A stretch of DNA of 47,540 nucleotides from contig JAOZRX010000005.1 in assembly GCA_029939945.1 (NCBI GenBank), positions 1-47,540 of the forward strand. Direction: 5' to 3'. Positions 9,995-18,959 of this stretch are shown piece after piece. Origin of the DNA: Candidatus Izemoplasma sp. Lineage in GTDB: Bacteria; Bacillota_I; Bacilli_A; Izemoplasmatales; Izemoplasmataceae. The stretch's first letter is position 1. Each line of letters begins with the position of its first letter. Below the pieces are notes generated by a model, which searched no databases, was not told the DNA's origin, and worked only from the letters and a program-made list of their open reading frames with translations. The position numbers and the translations under genes are program-made.

Positions 9995-10398
9995 TAAATA
10001 CCGATATCCTCCTTTAGATCTACTAGAGCTTGTTCGATTTTTACACCGGGTGGATACACTCTATCAAATCCCATTTTTTTGAATCTCTTTTCAACTTGAA
10101 TGAAATCTTGTTTCCCAACAACGATATTACCACCAACATAAAGTTTGATATCGCTTAATCCTGCTTCGTCGCATTGCTCTTTCATGTATTGACAATCTAA
10201 TTCTCCGTGTCCGTATAAACTAGATATTAAAATCGCTTTTGCATCTGTTTCAATGGCAGCATTGATAAAATCCTCTTGTGATGACAAAACGCCGATATTA
10301 ACAACATTATATCCGTTTTTTGATAAAACATAGTCAATTATCTTATTGCCTACTGCATGTACGTCAGCACCAATAACTCCAATAACAACAGTTTTCAT
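9994..10398 (-). CDS. glmS: Glutamate mutase sigma subunit (cobalamin-binding)
   Basis: A 134-residue B12-binding subunit of glutamate mutase. [19 protein letters not shown] contains the DxHxxG motif whose histidine replaces dimethylbenzimidazole as the lower cobalt ligand; [12 protein letters not shown] and [10 protein letters not shown] complete the Rossmann-like cobalamin fold. It is the first full gene of the glutamate fermentation operon. The ATG follows AGGAGG, and the leader upstream holds a small ORF and a hairpin. Confidence 0.96.
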   Translation of the reverse strand: MKTVVIGVIGADVHAVGNKIIDYVLSKNGYNVVNIGVLSSQEDFINAAIETDAKAILISSLYGHGELDCQYMKEQCDEAGLSDIKLYVGGNIVVGKQDFIQVEKRFKKMGFDRVYPPGVKIEQALVDLKEDIGI

Positions 10399-10418
10399 AA
10401 ATTTCCTCCTGAAATGAC

Positions 10419-10451
10419 AAAAGGATGCTTATCTGTAATAGATAATCATCC
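10419..10451 (-). terminator. Hairpin in the glm leader, possible attenuator
   Basis: GGATG-A-TTATCT pairs with AGATAA-G-CATCC (10423-10451) around a five-base loop: 11 bp with one mismatch. On the minus (operon) strand only TTTT follows before GTC, so it would be a weak terminator. On the plus strand TATTTTTTTT follows, which would stop antisense transcription well. Its first base is the last base of the stop codon of the small ORF at 10451-10543, an arrangement seen in leader-peptide attenuators. Confidence 0.45.
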
Positions 10452-10543
10452 TATTTTTTTTGTGAAAGATAAACAAGGTCGTTTAAAACTAAAACGGCTT
10501 GAATTTGTATCGAGATTATTTCTCTTTTTAAGATATCATTCAT
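10451..10543 (-). CDS. 30-codon ORF in the glm operon leader
   Basis: A small frame with an ATG at 10543 preceded by AGAGG at a spacing of nine bases. It begins MNDILKREIISIQIQ and ends LVYLSQKK before TAG. The stop codon abuts the hairpin at 10423-10451, so a terminating ribosome would cover its 5' arm. It lies between the predicted promoter and glmS. Glutamate occurs once, so a simple amino-acid-starvation leader for glutamate is not supported. It could be a leader peptide, a small membrane-associated protein or chance. Confidence 0.4.
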   Translation of the reverse strand: MNDILKREIISIQIQAVLVLNDLVYLSQKK

Positions 10544-10591
10544 AATAGTCAACCTCTGTTCGTATAAATAATTTTCTTAGATACATATAAT

Positions 10592-10619
10592 ATTATACAT
10601 ATTATAGAATTTATTGCAA
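10592..10619 (-). promoter_or_regulatory. Promoter of the glm-mal-cit operon
   Basis: On the minus strand TTGCAA (10619-10614) and a perfect TATAAT (10597-10592) are separated by 16 bases. Transcription would begin near 10585, giving a leader of about 190 bases that contains the 30-codon ORF and the hairpin. Confidence 0.65.
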
Positions 10620-10637
10620 GTAATATTATCATTTTTA

Positions 10638-10651
10638 TGAAAACGCTTGTA
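10638..10651. promoter_or_regulatory. cre-like (CcpA) site upstream of the glm promoter
   Basis: TGAAAACGCTTGTA matches the cre consensus TGWAARCGYTWNCW at all but one position. It lies about 20 bases upstream of the -35 box, centred near -60, where CcpA sites are more often activating than repressing. No ccpA gene is in the window. Confidence 0.5.
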
Positions 10652-10670
10652 AATATAGCCTATTTATAAT

Positions 10671-10697
10671 AAAAAAACACCTTTTCAAGGTGTTTTT
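10671..10697 (-). terminator. Terminator of the priA-metK-lemA operon
   Basis: A perfect stem, AAAAACACCTT with AAGGTGTTTTT and a three-base loop (10673-10697), directly overlaps the stop codon of the LemA-like gene. It runs into a T tract and TATT on the minus strand. Confidence 0.85.
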
Positions 10698-11175
10698 AGC
10701 CAAAATATTCTTTTATTTGTAAATTCATCTTAATTGCGAGAAATCTTGTTGGAAAAACATTTATTGTTTGATTGTAAACAAGTACTTTCGTATTATAAAG
10801 CCTTCTAGCTTTCTGTAGTTCTTCAAATTTTCGGATAATTAACTTCAAGTTTTCATCTTCTTGGTCCTCAATATCATCATAGATGGTATTTAGATAAGAA
10901 AATAGGTCTTGTCGCTCTTTAAGAAGTAGAAATCTTAGTCTCTTTTTACGGTACTTTGATAATTTTTTAATCAATACCATATTATCTTCATTTTGGAGTA
11001 ATTCCTTATTCTCATAAAACATAATTGTTGTATCTAGTAATAGCTTATGAAAAAGAACCTCTTTTGCTGAAACATCAGTCCATAAATTAAGAAGTTTTTT
11101 TCTAAGTCGAATTGTAAGTACTACTAATGCTAGTAAAATGAATAAGAAAATTAACAAATTAGTTAAAAAATCCAT
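10696..11175 (-). CDS. LemA-like membrane-anchored protein
   Basis: A 159-residue protein with one N-terminal membrane segment (residues about 5-23, LTNLLIFLFILLALVVLTI) followed by a helical, charged region. The C-terminal RRLYNTKVLVYNQTINVFPT resembles the conserved LemA motif (ARxxYN...YNxxIxxFP), and the overall layout also fits the LemA family, whose role is not settled. It is the last gene of the housekeeping operon, 12 bases after metK, and its stop codon is inside the terminator stem. The match is to the motif only, so the assignment is moderate. Confidence 0.6.
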   Translation of the reverse strand: MDFLTNLLIFLFILLALVVLTIRLRKKLLNLWTDVSAKEVLFHKLLLDTTIMFYENKELLQNEDNMVLIKKLSKYRKKRLRFLLLKERQDLFSYLNTIYDDIEDQEDENLKLIIRKFEELQKARRLYNTKVLVYNQTINVFPTRFLAIKMNLQIKEYFG

Positions 11176-11187
11176 TATACATCACTC

Positions 11188-12345
11188 CTATAAATATTTT
11201 TTTAGTTGTTCAACTTTATCTAGTTTTTCCCAAGGTAGATCAATATCTGTTCTACCAAAGTGTCCATAAGCTGCGGTTTGTTTATAAATAGGTTGTTTAA
11301 GATTTAGTGAACTGATTATTCCTTTAGGAGTTAAATCAAAGTTCTCTTCTATCGCTTTAATAATAATCTCATTACTAACAACACCAGTATTAAATGTTTC
11401 AACCATAATAGATGTTGGATGGCTTATTCCAATAGCGTAAGATAATTGAAGTTCGCATTTTTTAGCTAGACCTGCGGCAACAATATTTTTAGCAACATAA
11501 CGAGCAGCATAAGCTGCTGAACGATCCACTTTTGATGGATCTTTTCCACTAAATGCTCCACCACCATGACGACTAAATCCACCATATGTATCAACGATAA
11601 TTTTTCTACCAGTAAGTCCAGCGTCACCTTGAGGTCCACCAATAATAAATTTACCTGTAGGATTAATATAAATTTTTGTATTTTCGTCTATTAATTCACT
11701 CGGGATAACTTCATTGATAACATGTTTTGTTATGTCATCTGTTATTGTTTGATGAGTTATTTTATCACTATGTTGTGAAGATACTACAATTGCTTCTATT
11801 CTAATAGGGTTATTTAACTCATCAAATTCAAAAGTAACTTGAGTTTTACCATCAGGTCTTAAATAAGGTAATATTCCTGTTTTTCTAACATGAGATAATT
11901 GCTTAGCAAGTTTATGAGCATAAACAATTGAAATTGGCATATATTCTAATGTCTCATCAGTAGCATAACCAAACATTAACCCTTGGTCTCCAGCTCCTTG
12001 AGATTTTTCTACTCCTTCGCCTTCATTTACTCCTTGAGCAATATCTGAAGACTGTGGATCTATTGCGACTAATACAGCTAAGTTATCTGCGTCAAATCCG
12101 TATTTCCCACGATCATAACCGATTTCTTTCACTGTATTTCTAACTATTTTTTGGATATCAACATAAGTTGATGTTGTGATTTCTCCTGCGACTAAAACTA
12201 GCCCAGTAGTAACCAATGTTTCACAAGCAACACGTGCATCTTTATCTTTTGCTAAAATAGCATCTAATATTGCATCACTTATTTGATCACTTATTTTATC
12301 AGGATGTCCTTCAGTTACACTTTCTGATGTAAAAAATTTCTTCAT
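11188..12345 (-). CDS. metK: S-adenosylmethionine synthetase
   Basis: A 385-residue methionine adenosyltransferase, which makes SAM from methionine and ATP in the cytosol. Diagnostic blocks are [20 protein letters not shown] at the N-terminus, [12 protein letters not shown] (methionine/ATP site) and [20 protein letters not shown]. The frame is open from a GTG at 12354, but that codon is part of the GGAGTG ribosome binding site; the ATG at 12345 fits and gives the usual MKKFFTSES start. It is internal to the operon, and no SAM riboswitch is seen nearby. SAM is also needed by KamA and the radical SAM protein of this window. Confidence 0.97.
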   Translation of the reverse strand: MKKFFTSESVTEGHPDKISDQISDAILDAILAKDKDARVACETLVTTGLVLVAGEITTSTYVDIQKIVRNTVKEIGYDRGKYGFDADNLAVLVAIDPQSSDIAQGVNEGEGVEKSQGAGDQGLMFGYATDETLEYMPISIVYAHKLAKQLSHVRKTGILPYLRPDGKTQVTFEFDELNNPIRIEAIVVSSQHSDKITHQTITDDITKHVINEVIPSELIDENTKIYINPTGKFIIGGPQGDAGLTGRKIIVDTYGGFSRHGGGAFSGKDPSKVDRSAAYAARYVAKNIVAAGLAKKCELQLSYAIGISHPTSIMVETFNTGVVSNEIIIKAIEENFDLTPKGIISSLNLKQPIYKQTAAYGHFGRTDIDLPWEKLDKVEQLKKYL

Positions 12346-12356
12346 AATATTCACTC

Positions 12357-13994
12357 CTATCCGACGTATCTATATTTGTCGTAGAAAGTCTCAAATTCCA
12401 TTTGATACTTCATGAAACGATCAAGTATATACGGTTCAAAATATTCTTTAAATTCTAACTGTAATAAATCAATAACTCTTTTATGTTTTAATTTATTTTT
12501 ATAGTTTCTACTTTGTCTTAAAATATCATACATTTCAGCTAATAAGATAACTTCACCTTCTTGGCTTCTTTGAACTCTTTTCATTCTTTCAGTAAATTCA
12601 GAATCAACTGTTTTTTCAAAATGAGCTCTAATGATATCTTCACTCTTTTGATTTAATTGTAATCTCTTAATTATGATTGATCCTAAAATTGTTTTTTCTC
12701 TTATGATTGTATAGTCTCTTTCATTTAAAACTTCTTTAGTTTCATATTCTAAAATTTGTAAATCACTAACTTTGTCAATATGAATAACACTGTACTCATA
12801 TATCTCAGTACAAACATTAGAACTTAGTCCTAATACGCTAGCTAATCTACTAGCCAGTTCAGCTACTCTATGAGCGTCTTCTTTGTTTTGGTTAATAGTA
12901 TTAGAATTAAACACGCCAATAACGTCAAATACATCACCTACGACAGCTTTAAAGTCAATTTCCATGTCTCTTCTTTTAACAAGTTCTTCTTTACGTCTAT
13001 TATTCATCATTTCACTAATTGAAACACTTGAATATAAAGCGATATAGAATACTACTAATAGTAAAGTTCTTAAAACAATATCAATTAAAATGTTGTTATT
13101 AGTAACAAATAAATATTCATATATTTCAAGTAAACTACTAGCGTGATTATATAATGGATACATTATTGCGATATGCACCAAAGTCATCATTACAATAACT
13201 AGCTTAAATAATCTTCTTAACATTGCAGCATCTTGATATAGCGCGATAACTACAAGTGCAAAGTAAATTAAGATATACCCTGCTTGAGCAATTGAAGCAT
13301 CAGTCATAGCGTAAATTGATCTAGCGATTAGTTCATTTTCCTTAGCGAAATTAGATAATAATTCACTATTACTAATAACATTTGCGACCGAAAAAGTAAC
13401 TGCACCATATGTTAGTTTTATATAAACTCCAAAAGAACCAACTAAGATATATATACTTCCGATATACATCGCCATTTGTTGTTTGAGCAATGTTCTAGGT
13501 TCTTCATGGATAATTTTTTTCAATGTTGTATTGATAGCTAACATTACAATTGCAAATCCAGCAATTACAATATAGTTTTTGTTTTGATTTCCAATTAATG
13601 CGAATAGGATAAAAACAAAGTTGGTTACAACTAAGATGTTTTTATTAACCAAATTTCGACGATACAAAACGGATGTATCATCTAGGATGTCTACACCAGC
13701 TTCAAAATTGAATTTATCAGCAAATTTTTTGGCAGTAACTTTATAAAAGATTCGTAATTTTCTTCTCCATGTAGAAGGTTTTTCGATAACCTCTTTCTTT
13801 TGCCTACCAGGGTAATAAACACTAACTCTTTCGACTAAACTCTTGAAGAATCCAGCGATTCTATCTGCGAAAGTTAGTTTAGTTGGATCAATACCTTGAT
13901 TCAACTCACTAATATATTCTTTTAGTCCTTCAGGTTCATCTTTAAGACGGGACTTTTTAAAAAAATCATCGAGTTGTTTTTGGTTTTTAGCCAT
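12357..13994 (-). CDS. Polytopic membrane protein with a degenerate HD-type domain
   Basis: A 545-residue protein. Residues 1-110 are charged and cytosolic, residues about 115-325 contain six or seven hydrophobic segments (for example [17 protein letters not shown] and [18 protein letters not shown]), and the last ~200 residues look like an HD/HD-GYP-type helical domain. The latter has [18 protein letters not shown] and YSVIHIDKV where a full enzyme would have H...HD.GK, and lacks a clear HHE/GYP motif. A signalling phosphohydrolase or an inactive derivative is possible. It sits between pgpA and metK, 12 bases or less from each neighbour. The domain call is by motif only. Confidence 0.5.
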   Translation of the reverse strand: MAKNQKQLDDFFKKSRLKDEPEGLKEYISELNQGIDPTKLTFADRIAGFFKSLVERVSVYYPGRQKKEVIEKPSTWRRKLRIFYKVTAKKFADKFNFEAGVDILDDTSVLYRRNLVNKNILVVTNFVFILFALIGNQNKNYIVIAGFAIVMLAINTTLKKIIHEEPRTLLKQQMAMYIGSIYILVGSFGVYIKLTYGAVTFSVANVISNSELLSNFAKENELIARSIYAMTDASIAQAGYILIYFALVVIALYQDAAMLRRLFKLVIVMMTLVHIAIMYPLYNHASSLLEIYEYLFVTNNNILIDIVLRTLLLVVFYIALYSSVSISEMMNNRRKEELVKRRDMEIDFKAVVGDVFDVIGVFNSNTINQNKEDAHRVAELASRLASVLGLSSNVCTEIYEYSVIHIDKVSDLQILEYETKEVLNERDYTIIREKTILGSIIIKRLQLNQKSEDIIRAHFEKTVDSEFTERMKRVQRSQEGEVILLAEMYDILRQSRNYKNKLKHKRVIDLLQLEFKEYFEPYILDRFMKYQMEFETFYDKYRYVG

Positions 13995-14006
13995 AAAAAC
14001 TCCCTC

Positions 14007-14570
14007 CTAAATGTCTAAATCTAGTTTTATTTCCTCTACAGTTGGATCTTTTTTTGCTTCTTCTTCATTTGATACTTGAGCAACTCTAGTTGAAGCTGCT
14101 GCGGCTATTGCTCCGACGATATCATCCATAAATGTATGACACATTCCGTTCTCATGTTTTCCGTCTTCATTTAAACGGTCTACTACAAGAGGCTTATTAA
14201 CATCAATATCACCAAAGTTAGTTTTACCAATTGTTCCATATAGTCCTGCAAGTTCAAGTCCAAATAATTCATCTATCCCAAACATTCCTAAATCTACTTT
14301 TAGAATGTCATAGATTGGTCCTTTAATAAGGTGTTCATCTGTTAGTCTATCTATTTCTGCACCTAGTTGTAATAGATGAAAAACATCTCTTAATGAAAGA
14401 ATTTTTTCAACTGAATTTAATACTTCTTTTCTTGAAATATCAGGATTCCATCTTGCTTGTTGTCTAAATGCAACCTCTACTATTTCATCAACAGTTACGG
14501 TACGTTCTAATAGAGTTTTTATATTCATTTCTAGCATTTCTTCTCTTGAAAATATTGTTCTTTTTACCAT
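14007..14570 (-). CDS. Phosphatidylglycerophosphatase A family protein (YutG-like)
   Basis: A 187-residue member of the PgpA family in its soluble YutG-like Bacillota form. The core GMFGIDELFGLELAGLYGTI and CHTFMDDIVGAIAAAAST hold the conserved aspartate-rich positions. PgpA enzymes dephosphorylate phosphatidylglycerophosphate to phosphatidylglycerol, but the exact substrate of YutG-like forms is less certain. Start ATG follows AGGAGTGGT. It is in the operon between fmt and the membrane HD protein. Confidence 0.8.
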   Translation of the reverse strand: MVKRTIFSREEMLEMNIKTLLERTVTVDEIVEVAFRQQARWNPDISRKEVLNSVEKILSLRDVFHLLQLGAEIDRLTDEHLIKGPIYDILKVDLGMFGIDELFGLELAGLYGTIGKTNFGDIDVNKPLVVDRLNEDGKHENGMCHTFMDDIVGAIAAAASTRVAQVSNEEEAKKDPTVEEIKLDLDI

Positions 14571-14610
14571 AATACCACTCCTAACTAGTCTATTATATCA
14601 TATTTGCGGC

Positions 14611-15558
14611 TTATTTAAATACTTTATCTACCAATATTAAGTTTCTTCCCGCGCCGTTCATAAACGTTTTAACATCTTGCTTTTTCTTACCTTCTAATTG
14701 AACAGCTTTTACTCTTATTACACCATTGATACATTTAACTCCAAATGCATCATCAAAAAGCTTAATTATTGTTCCATTTTGCTTATGTGCTTGATCCTTC
14801 TCAAACGAGGGACAAATAAGGTCTTCAACACTTAATAATTTAATATTCTTTGAATCAATTGTTGAATAACAACTAGGATCAGGTGAAAATGCTCTAACGT
14901 GAGCTTCAATTTCTTGAACACTTAAATCCCAGTTAATTCTTTCTTCTTCCCTTTTTAAGTTATAAGCATATGTTGCTAAATGTTCATCTTGAATTTTTCT
15001 TTTATTAGTTCCTTCAATAATGGAAGGTAATGTATCCATTAAAAGATCTCTTCCTAATCTACTTAATTTCTCAAATAATATTCCTGATGTATCACTTGAT
15101 AAAATCGGGATGCTTTTTTGAGATATTATATCTCCACTATCCATTTTATAAGCCATATACATAATTGTTACTCCTGTTCTATTATGCATTCTTTTAATTG
15201 CCCTTTGAATTGGAGCTCCACCACGAAGTAATGGTAATAAACTACCGTGGACGTTGACTGATCCAAGTCTCGGATAATCAACTACTTCATTCGGTATTAT
15301 TTGTCCGTATGCAGCAGTAATAATAATATCAGGTTTTAATTCTATTATACGAGAATAATCTTGTTTAATATTTCTTGGTTGAAATACTTCTATTCCAAGT
15401 TCAAGAGCTTTTTCTTTAACTGGGCTGAATGTTAATACTCTTTTTCTCCCAACTAGTTTATCAGGTTGAGTTACAACTAAATCAACACCATATTTTAGGT
15501 GTAATGCTTTTAATATTCGTACACTGAACTTTGGTGTACCCATAAATACTATTTTCAT
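14611..15558 (-). CDS. fmt: Methionyl-tRNA formyltransferase
   Basis: A 315-residue enzyme that formylates initiator methionyl-tRNA with 10-formyltetrahydrofolate. MKIVFMGTPKFSVRIL is the standard start; VNVHGSLLPLLRGGAPIQRA is the SLLPxxRG folate-binding motif, followed by GVTIMYMAYKMDSGDI. The C-terminal domain is present, and the length is normal. It is 11 bases downstream of priA, the usual neighbour. Confidence 0.96.
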   Translation of the reverse strand: MKIVFMGTPKFSVRILKALHLKYGVDLVVTQPDKLVGRKRVLTFSPVKEKALELGIEVFQPRNIKQDYSRIIELKPDIIITAAYGQIIPNEVVDYPRLGSVNVHGSLLPLLRGGAPIQRAIKRMHNRTGVTIMYMAYKMDSGDIISQKSIPILSSDTSGILFEKLSRLGRDLLMDTLPSIIEGTNKRKIQDEHLATYAYNLKREEERINWDLSVQEIEAHVRAFSPDPSCYSTIDSKNIKLLSVEDLICPSFEKDQAHKQNGTIIKLFDDAFGVKCINGVIRVKAVQLEGKKKQDVKTFMNGAGRNLILVDKVFK

Positions 15559-15569
15559 ATAATCAACTC

Positions 15570-17909
15570 CTATAACAATGTTGGATTTTTATCGATTGAT
15601 ATCGATAAAATCTCATTGTAATCATAATATATCTTTTTCAATATTTCATCCATTATATCTGACTTTTGATATTTAATAATAATTTGTGCTCTAAAATAGT
15701 TATTAATTCTTGATATTTTAGGTAAAACAGGACCTAAAATTACAATATCATCAGGTAGTTCTTTTCTTAGTCTCATAACTATTTTAGTTCCTTCTCTTAA
15801 AACTGTGCGAACATCTTTATCACTAGCTACAATTTGAACTAAGTTATAAAACGGTGTATATCCAGCAATTTCTCTAATATTCATTTCTGTTTCATAAAAT
15901 GAATGATAATCATGACTCTTCGCATGATTTATGGCGTAATGATCTGGATTATATGTTTGGATAACTACTTCTCCTAAGATATCGTGTCTTCCAGCTCTTC
16001 CTGATACTTGAGTTAAAAGTTGGAATGTTTTTTCAATAGCTTTATAGTCCGGTAAACTTAAAGACATATCAGCAGCCAAAACTCCAACTAATGAAACTTT
16101 AGGAAAATCTAATCCTTTAGCAATCATCTGTGTCCCTAGTAAGATATCACCATTATGTTCAAAATCATATAGCAATTTCTCATGAGCTCCTTTGAAGTTA
16201 GTTGTATCAGTATCCATTCTAATAACTTTAGCATCTGGGAATCTTTGATGAATAAATTCTTCTACTCTTTCAGTACCTATTCCCATGTATCTAATATATT
16301 TACTTGAACAACGGGGACAAACAGAAGGATTAGGTTCATCATGCCCACAATAATGACATTTTAAACTATTAGTCCTATCGTGATATGTTAAAGATATATC
16401 ACAATTAGGACACATAATAACTTCACCACAACTCCTACACATTACAAATGTAGAATGTCCTCTTCTATTTAGTAATAAAATAATTTGTTCTTTCTTTTCT
16501 AAACGGTCTGTCATTAAATCATCTAACCTTTTAGAAAAGATACTTCTATTTCCACCTTTAAATTCAAATCTCATATCTTCAATATATACTTCAGGCATCC
16601 TAGCTTTATTAGCTCGATACCTCATTTCTAGTAGTTTATAATCTCCTTGCAATGCATTATAATAGCTTTCAACACTAGGTGTAGCACTACCCATAATTAA
16701 TGGGATTTTATAATGTTTACATCTTAACATGGCAACATCTTTTGCTTGATAAGTTGGAAGTGTATCTTGTTTATATGAATCACTATGTTCTTCATCAATT
16801 ATGATAATTCCTAAATTATCAAATGGAGCAAAAATAGCACTTCTAGCTCCGACTACTACACTTACTTCTTTTCTTCTTATCTTACGCCATTCATCATATT
16901 TTTCACCAATGCTTAACCCACTATGTAATAAAGCAACATTCTTACCAAATCTTCCTTTAAACCTTGAAACCATCATTGGTGTTAAACTAATTTCTGGAAC
17001 AAGCATAATCGCTTCTTGTCCTTTCTTAAGTACATCTTCAATGATATTTAAATAGATTTCTGTTTTACCACTTCCGGTAACTCCATGAAGTAAGAAAACT
17101 TGATAATTATTAATATCCTTGATAATCTCTTCATAAACATTTACTTGTTCATAGTTAAGTACTACCGTCTTATTATTTGGTCCATAAACGCTTGGTACTT
17201 CACGATAAATTTCAAGTTTATATTCTTCAATAACTCCTTTTTCAATAAGTGACTTTAATGTTGCAGAAGCAACATTAACTACTTGCATTAAATCTCTTTT
17301 GTATACATCAGGATGTTCTTTTAAATAATCTAATACCGCTATTTGTTTAGCTCCTTTTAGTTCAATGTCAGGATTAATTAATTTTATCTTTTTAAGATAT
17401 TTTTCACTACTTGCTTGTTTAACTTCATAAGTAATAAATAAATTACCTGATTTTATGTTTTGTTTTATTTCTCTTAAATATTCATCTAGTTCTTTATCAA
17501 ATAACACTTCTTTAAAACGATTAAATTTTAAAGCAAAGTCAAGTGATAATATACTACTATCAACAACATTTAATTTCTTTTTATATTTTGATTTTAAAGC
17601 TTTTGGTAACATCGCTTGGTAAATACTAACTAAAGGACTAGTATTAGAAATACTTAGTTCTTTACCTAGTTCTATTAGTTCATCAGTTAGAGATGGAATT
17701 ATATCTAATACTTCCATAACTCTTTTAAGTTTCTCATATTCACTTTTTTCTTTTAACTCTAAAACATACCCCATAATTAAACGAGATCCAAAAGGTACTT
17801 TTACCCTTTGTCCTACTTCAATAATATTTTCTAACTTTGAAGGTATTAAGTAATCGAATGTACGATCAACTTCTTTTGCCTTCACATCTACTAATATACT
17901 GGCAATCAT
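15570..17909 (-). CDS. priA: Primosomal replication restart helicase PriA
   Basis: A 779-residue 3'-5' helicase that reloads the replisome at stalled forks. It has an N-terminal DNA-binding domain (VDRTFDYLIPSKLE...GQRVKVPFGSR), Walker A LLHGVTGSGKTEIYLNII, DEEH box IIIDEEHSDSYKQ, and motif III GSATPSVESY. The zinc-binding cysteines are in CRSCGEVIMCPNCD and CHYCGHDEPNPSVCPRCSSK, followed by the C-terminal helicase motifs DTDTTNFKGAH and QVSGRAGRHD. All expected parts are present. Followed by fmt. Confidence 0.97.
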   Translation of the reverse strand: MIASILVDVKAKEVDRTFDYLIPSKLENIIEVGQRVKVPFGSRLIMGYVLELKEKSEYEKLKRVMEVLDIIPSLTDELIELGKELSISNTSPLVSIYQAMLPKALKSKYKKKLNVVDSSILSLDFALKFNRFKEVLFDKELDEYLREIKQNIKSGNLFITYEVKQASSEKYLKKIKLINPDIELKGAKQIAVLDYLKEHPDVYKRDLMQVVNVASATLKSLIEKGVIEEYKLEIYREVPSVYGPNNKTVVLNYEQVNVYEEIIKDINNYQVFLLHGVTGSGKTEIYLNIIEDVLKKGQEAIMLVPEISLTPMMVSRFKGRFGKNVALLHSGLSIGEKYDEWRKIRRKEVSVVVGARSAIFAPFDNLGIIIIDEEHSDSYKQDTLPTYQAKDVAMLRCKHYKIPLIMGSATPSVESYYNALQGDYKLLEMRYRANKARMPEVYIEDMRFEFKGGNRSIFSKRLDDLMTDRLEKKEQIILLLNRRGHSTFVMCRSCGEVIMCPNCDISLTYHDRTNSLKCHYCGHDEPNPSVCPRCSSKYIRYMGIGTERVEEFIHQRFPDAKVIRMDTDTTNFKGAHEKLLYDFEHNGDILLGTQMIAKGLDFPKVSLVGVLAADMSLSLPDYKAIEKTFQLLTQVSGRAGRHDILGEVVIQTYNPDHYAINHAKSHDYHSFYETEMNIREIAGYTPFYNLVQIVASDKDVRTVLREGTKIVMRLRKELPDDIVILGPVLPKISRINNYFRAQIIIKYQKSDIMDEILKKIYYDYNEILSISIDKNPTLL

Positions 17910-17930
17910 TTAATCACCATCCTTCACAAT

Positions 17931-18731
17931 CTATTTAGTTATATTAGAATCAATTAATCCTAATCTTATTAATCCGTTTATTAATCCATCTTCTTTTATG
18001 TCATCAGTTAAATACTTCGCATGCTTCTTTGCATTTATACTTCCGTTACCCATACAAACACTATTAGGAATAAAGTCTAACATTTCAATATCATTATCTC
18101 CGTCTCCAAAGGCATATGCATTTTCTAACTTAATATTCTCAAGTTCTAATATTCTTTTTATCCCTTGTTCTTTACTCATCCCTTTACTTAAGACATCAAA
18201 TCCATCTCCTAGCCAAGAAACAACTTCCATATCATAAAATAACTCTTTATAATAGTCATGATTTTCATTTTTTGAAAAAGCCCACATTTGAAAGATATCA
18301 TTATCCATATAAAAATGTGGATCTATTCTTGGTAATTTCATATCTACTAACTCAAAAGCCAGTTTCCCTTTATCATCAACTATATTTAATGTTTCATCAA
18401 ATTCACCTAAGAATCCATATTTCATTTTATCTTCTTCAAACTTCTTAACTACACAAAGTACTTTATCTTTAGGGATTGGATTACGGTGAATAGTAACTCC
18501 ATCTTTAATAATTATTTGTCCATTTATTGTAATAAATATATTAATATATTGCTTAATTTCTTCTATTATATGAAGCATATAAAAAGCACGACCTGTCGCA
18601 ATCGCTATTTCAATATTTTCATTTTGATGTAGGATTTTTAATGCTTCAATTGTTGAAGCAGGTATTTTCTTAATATCTGGATCATAGAGTGTACGATCGA
18701 TATCAAAAAAGATTATTTTCTTATTAGTCAT
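17931..18731 (-). CDS. Cof-type HAD-superfamily hydrolase
   Basis: A 266-residue HAD phosphatase of the Cof/IIB subfamily. Motif I is IIFFDIDRTLYDPD, motif II lies in IAIATGRAFYML, and motif IV is YAFGDGDNDIEML. Members dephosphorylate small sugar phosphates or cofactors; the substrate here is unknown. The frame extends upstream to 18818, but the ATG at 18731 has AGAGGTGC five bases before it and gives the usual N-terminus. It is the first gene of the operon that runs through priA to lemA. Confidence 0.85.
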   Translation of the reverse strand: MTNKKIIFFDIDRTLYDPDIKKIPASTIEALKILHQNENIEIAIATGRAFYMLHIIEEIKQYINIFITINGQIIIKDGVTIHRNPIPKDKVLCVVKKFEEDKMKYGFLGEFDETLNIVDDKGKLAFELVDMKLPRIDPHFYMDNDIFQMWAFSKNENHDYYKELFYDMEVVSWLGDGFDVLSKGMSKEQGIKRILELENIKLENAYAFGDGDNDIEMLDFIPNSVCMGNGSINAKKHAKYLTDDIKEDGLINGLIRLGLIDSNITK

Positions 18732-18914
18732 GTTTTGCACCTCTAACTTATTATAACATAAATATATATATAATATCATTATAAAGGGTTTTTGAAAAAA
18801 AAGTGTTTTAATAATCATTCATTCAACTCAATTTGATTTTTGAACTTGTTTATCGTATTATTAATTTATAGTATTTAATATTTCTGTGAGGGATAATCAT
18901 CTAACGTGGAACAC

Positions 18915-18959
18915 AAGGTTATCATTTTGAATATTTTTGAATATTTTTTTGATAACCTT
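18915..18959. repeat. Inverted repeat at the broken 5' end of the RHS fragment
   Basis: AAGGTTATCA (18915-18924) and TGATAACCTT (18950-18959) form a perfect 10-bp inverted repeat around a 25-base AT-rich loop. On the plus strand TTTA follows, so it could act as a terminator. It lies just where RHS homology begins and could mark a junction. It is not part of a recognised insertion sequence. Confidence 0.45.

Noticed and set aside
10357-10545. Plus-strand 62-codon ORF over the glm leader
   Set aside because: It runs antisense through the glmS start, its ribosome binding site and the hairpin, and shows no protein family; the minus-strand 30-codon ORF has the better start signals.
10399-10585. 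Cobalamin riboswitch in front of the B12-dependent glutamate mutase operon
   Set aside because: No B12-box (GCCAGGAGACC-like) or other conserved core of the cobalamin riboswitch is present.
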